Shown here: positions 14,352 to 16,435 of the stretch, piece by piece | Layout of the letters: each line of letters begins with the position of its first letter | How positions within the stretch are numbered: position 1 is the stretch's first letter | NCBI GenBank assembly: GCA_030754395.1 | Contig: JASMAJ010000003.1 | Coordinates: forward strand, 1 to 16,435 | Source: Candidatus Thalassarchaeaceae archaeon | GTDB lineage: Archaea > Thermoplasmatota > Poseidoniia > Poseidoniales > Thalassarchaeaceae | DNA: 16,435 nt | Direction: 5' to 3' | Position numbers and translations under genes: made by a program | The notes under the pieces: model-generated | The model's input: the letters and a program-made list of their open reading frames with translations, nothing else | What the model was told of the DNA's origin: nothing | The model's database searches: none

Positions 14352-15146
14352 ATGGATGAATTAGACAAGACTCTTGCTGGGATTAAGGTTGTATTTCTCG
14401 ACCTTGATGGTACCATTTATCTTGGAAACAAACTCATAGATGGTTCTCTCGATTTTCTCTCTCGAATTGAAGAGGCAGGGATTAAGAGATTCTTTCTTTC
14501 AAACAACTCTAGTCGCTCGGTCAAACAATATGTTTCAAAATTGAATGAGATGGGAATTCCTGCAACTCCTGAAGATGTGTTACTATCTACTCATGACCTC
14601 CTAGCTTGGTTGGCAAAGGAAGGAGTGGGTGATACCTATTTGGTTGGCACCGAGGGAATGCGGGAAATGCTTGAAGATGCAGGCATCAATACAGACTCTG
14701 TAAGTCCGCAGTACGTCGTTCTTGGCTATGACACTGAAATTACATATGAGAAGTTGAGTAAAGCCAGTATCCATTTACACAAGGGTGTTCCATTGGTAGT
14801 CAGCCACCCAGATATGGTGTGCCCATCACCAGATGGTGGTCTGCCTGATACCGGCGCCTACATGGCGTTGTTTGAAGCGACGACGGGGGTCAAAGCAACG
14901 CATGTTAGTGGCAAGCCAAATGCGGGAATGATTTTGCATAAAATCGAAGAATTAGGATTGAAACCTGCTGAATGTGCCATGGTTGGAGATCGTCTCTATA
15001 CCGATATGGAAATGGCTGAAAGATCTGGGGCGCATGGGATTCTTGTTCTCTCTGGCGAAGCCACTCAAGAAGACTTAGCCAATGCGCCACAAAATCCGAG
15101 TCTTGTGGTTGAATCTGTCGACCTACTCTGTCGGCGTGGTTGTTGA
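14352..15146 (+). CDS. HAD superfamily IIA phosphatase (NagD / phosphoglycolate phosphatase-like)
   Basis: A 264-residue HAD-IIA hydrolase. Motif I is DLDGTIY (17-23, nucleophile Asp17 and acid/base Asp19). Motif II is SNNSS (50-54). The C2 cap lies between motifs II and III. Motif III is Lys188 in GKPN, and motif IV is VGDRLYTDM (211-219, Mg-binding Asp213 and Asp218). Length is typical. The family dephosphorylates small phosphometabolites such as phosphoglycolate, glycerol phosphate or nucleotides; substrate is not readable here. Start ATG 14352-14354 is preceded by GAGGTGA (14341-14347), an excellent Shine-Dalgarno that overlaps the TGA stop of the reductase gene, so translation is probably coupled. 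A link to lipid precursor metabolism is possible but only suggested by position. Confidence 0.92.
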   Translation: MDELDKTLAGIKVVFLDLDGTIYLGNKLIDGSLDFLSRIEEAGIKRFFLSNNSSRSVKQYVSKLNEMGIPATPEDVLLSTHDLLAWLAKEGVGDTYLVGTEGMREMLEDAGINTDSVSPQYVVLGYDTEITYEKLSKASIHLHKGVPLVVSHPDMVCPSPDGGLPDTGAYMALFEATTGVKATHVSGKPNAGMILHKIEELGLKPAECAMVGDRLYTDMEMAERSGAHGILVLSGEATQEDLANAPQNPSLVVESVDLLCRRGC

Positions 15147-15249
15147 TTGGATTTTCAAAACTCCACGTAACTACAAGGGTGTCAAAATGATACTTCTTGG
15201 TACCTGCTAGGGGTGGGTTTCAATAGTGGATGTGTAAGAACTACACTCC

Positions 15250-16435
15250 GTGGAGAGAGACTGGAGCGTCCAAGATGGTTCTGACTGCGATTTGACTGCA
15301 CTCCCACTTGTTAGGACTTGGCCGGGTCTTGCCCCTTATGCAGAGGCGGTAGAACGGTTAGTCCTCATGGGGGCGATTGAAGATGAGGAGTTACGCGATG
15401 TGTTAATGCGTACACCAAGGGGGATTCACGCGTTGCCATTACCCTTACTCGATGAAAGTATGAATATTGAGAGCAGTGCTTTGCGAATGCCTTGGTGGCA
15501 AGACATAGATTCTCCAAATTCTCTACTCCCTGGTGTTTACGAAACTGCTCAAGTTATACAAATGTTAGAATTAGAAAAGGGAGATTCCGTCATGCTTGTA
15601 GCACCGAGGGGGAATTGGTGGACTGAGATATTGATGCAATTGGGAGCAAGGAGATTGCGAATTGTTGAAATTGATGAAAGGAAAAGAGTGGAATTGCAAC
15701 AACGTTGGGAAGAACTGCGGTTGGATATAGTTGCCGAAGCGTGTGATTGTCAGATTGAATGGGCATCAATTTCTGATGCTTACGAAGATTCTCCAGAAGG
15801 AGGATGGGATAAGATCCTCGTTACTGGAGGACTTCCTAGAGCCCCCATTGGGCTTCTAATGCGCTTATCAAAAAACGGAATTGTTGTTGCCCCTATTGGT
15901 GAGAATTCAGGTACCGTACTACAAACAATAAGCCATCAAGGAGGGGGCGAATTTCAAGCTCAATGGTTAGCTATATGGAATGTTGATATGGTACAAGATG
16001 AAGCGGCTCAAACACTCTGTGATCTATCTCCTTATGTTGATTTGGATGTGAAAGAAAGTGATGGTGATTTTAGTTCAATAAATACGGCGTGGATTCATGC
16101 AAATGATGAGCCTACTAGAGATAGATTAGGGCCCGCGGCTCTTCTAGATATGATTGAAGAAGTGTGGAGTGAAGTTGAGGCAACAACAGATGGGTATGGT
16201 ACTGATGTTCGCGATGTTCTTGCTCAGGATTTGTTCAAGATGGGTAATGTTTTGCAACGATTAGGAATTCTTCGTGTCGCCGCAGAGCATCATGGGACCT
16301 CGTACATGCTCAGCCCCTCTCCAGAAGCTGCATGCTATCTTGGAATGACATTTGCCGCTGATGAAGAAGATGGTTTGGCCTGGCAAAGGAAGGCAATTGA
16401 GACAAATCCGGAGTATGGGGGTTCTTGGAATGAAA
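15250..16435 (+). CDS. PCMT-like (protein-L-isoaspartate methyltransferase) domain with C-terminal TPR, truncated
   Basis: The frame is open from 15238 to the right edge with no stop, so the gene is 3'-truncated (about 395 residues visible). AEAVERLVLMGAIEDEELRD and the following RTPRGIHALP match the opening of L-isoaspartyl methyltransferases (LV..L...GI.D..VL.A...VPR..FVP). GWDKILVTGGLPRAPIGLL and KNGIVVAPIG match the later VTAAAPxIPxxLLxQLxxGGxLVxPVG blocks. Motif I, usually GxGxGY, reads LVAPRGNWWTEIL, while the following acid is kept (IVEID). SAM binding is therefore doubtful. Near the end AACYLGMTFAADEEDG, QRKAIETNP and GSWNE resemble a tetratricopeptide repeat. The start is taken as GTG 15250-15252; TTG 15292 and ATG 15367 are alternatives, and none has a strong ribosome site. 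The 103-base spacer before it shows no other feature I can support. Confidence 0.7.
   Translation, partial: MERDWSVQDGSDCDLTALPLVRTWPGLAPYAEAVERLVLMGAIEDEELRDVLMRTPRGIHALPLPLLDESMNIESSALRMPWWQDIDSPNSLLPGVYETAQVIQMLELEKGDSVMLVAPRGNWWTEILMQLGARRLRIVEIDERKRVELQQRWEELRLDIVAEACDCQIEWASISDAYEDSPEGGWDKILVTGGLPRAPIGLLMRLSKNGIVVAPIGENSGTVLQTISHQGGGEFQAQWLAIWNVDMVQDEAAQTLCDLSPYVDLDVKESDGDFSSINTAWIHANDEPTRDRLGPAALLDMIEEVWSEVEATTDGYGTDVRDVLAQDLFKMGNVLQRLGILRVAAEHHGTSYMLSPSPEAACYLGMTFAADEEDGLAWQRKAIETNPEYGGSWNE

Noticed and set aside
15147..15249. Possible small RNA or extra tRNA in the spacer before the PCMT-like gene
   Set aside because: I could not fold a cloverleaf or a convincing long stem. CCACG and CGTGG at the two ends are too short to count.
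1..16435. CRISPR array, insertion sequence, prophage or toxin-antitoxin system
   Set aside because: No direct-repeat series, transposase, integrase, terminal repeats or toxin-like pair was seen on either strand.

Overview
This 16.4 kb window reads as a gene-dense archaeal chromosome segment. The most likely source is a mesophilic euryarchaeon of the marine Group II / Poseidoniales type; that placement is inference from gene content, not a database result. The archaeal markers are diphthine synthase (Dph5), a Trm5/Met-10-type tRNA methyltransferase, an RpoP-like RNA polymerase subunit, an RFC-type clamp loader, a stand-alone GMP synthase glutaminase subunit and a geranylgeranyl reductase-family flavoprotein. 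Two tRNA genes both carry an encoded CCA. Intergenic gaps are a few to about 135 bases, and no stretch longer than 300 bases lacks a gene. No transposase, integrase, CRISPR array or rRNA is visible.

Layout. Positions 1-3061 (minus strand) hold an uncharacterised membrane protein, an SdhA/NadB-like flavoprotein with an eroded active site, and the first codons of a HIT-family protein that runs off the left edge. tRNA-Arg(CCT) follows on the plus strand at 3168-3245. A minus-strand information-processing cluster, guaAA -> rpoP-like zinc ribbon -> RFC-like clamp loader, occupies 5334 down to 3246 and ends flush against that tRNA. tRNA-Asp(GTC) at 5445-5520 in turn abuts the end of trm5. trm5 (minus) and dph5 (plus) diverge from a shared CATG in which their start codons overlap. 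dph5 is followed by an unrecognised 562-residue protein.

From 9289 to 12560 lies a possible sulfur-amino-acid locus. A minus-strand series encodes a trans-sulfuration PLP enzyme, a LysE/RhtB-type exporter and an SDR oxidoreductase. A divergent Lrp/AsnC regulator sits across a 135-base spacer that holds an inverted repeat around a TATA-like stretch. CutA (minus) then ends against the Lrp gene and diverges from a geranylgeranyl reductase-family gene, which is tightly coupled to a HAD-IIA phosphatase. The right edge holds a truncated protein with a protein-L-isoaspartate methyltransferase-like domain, a degenerate SAM motif and an apparent C-terminal TPR.

Most genes are housekeeping, and I do not see an obvious new defence or mobile system. 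The points most worth a second look are the degenerate paralogues (flavoprotein, clamp loader, PCMT-TPR), the double zinc-ribbon RpoP, the overlapping divergent start codons and the Lrp-PLP-LysE locus.
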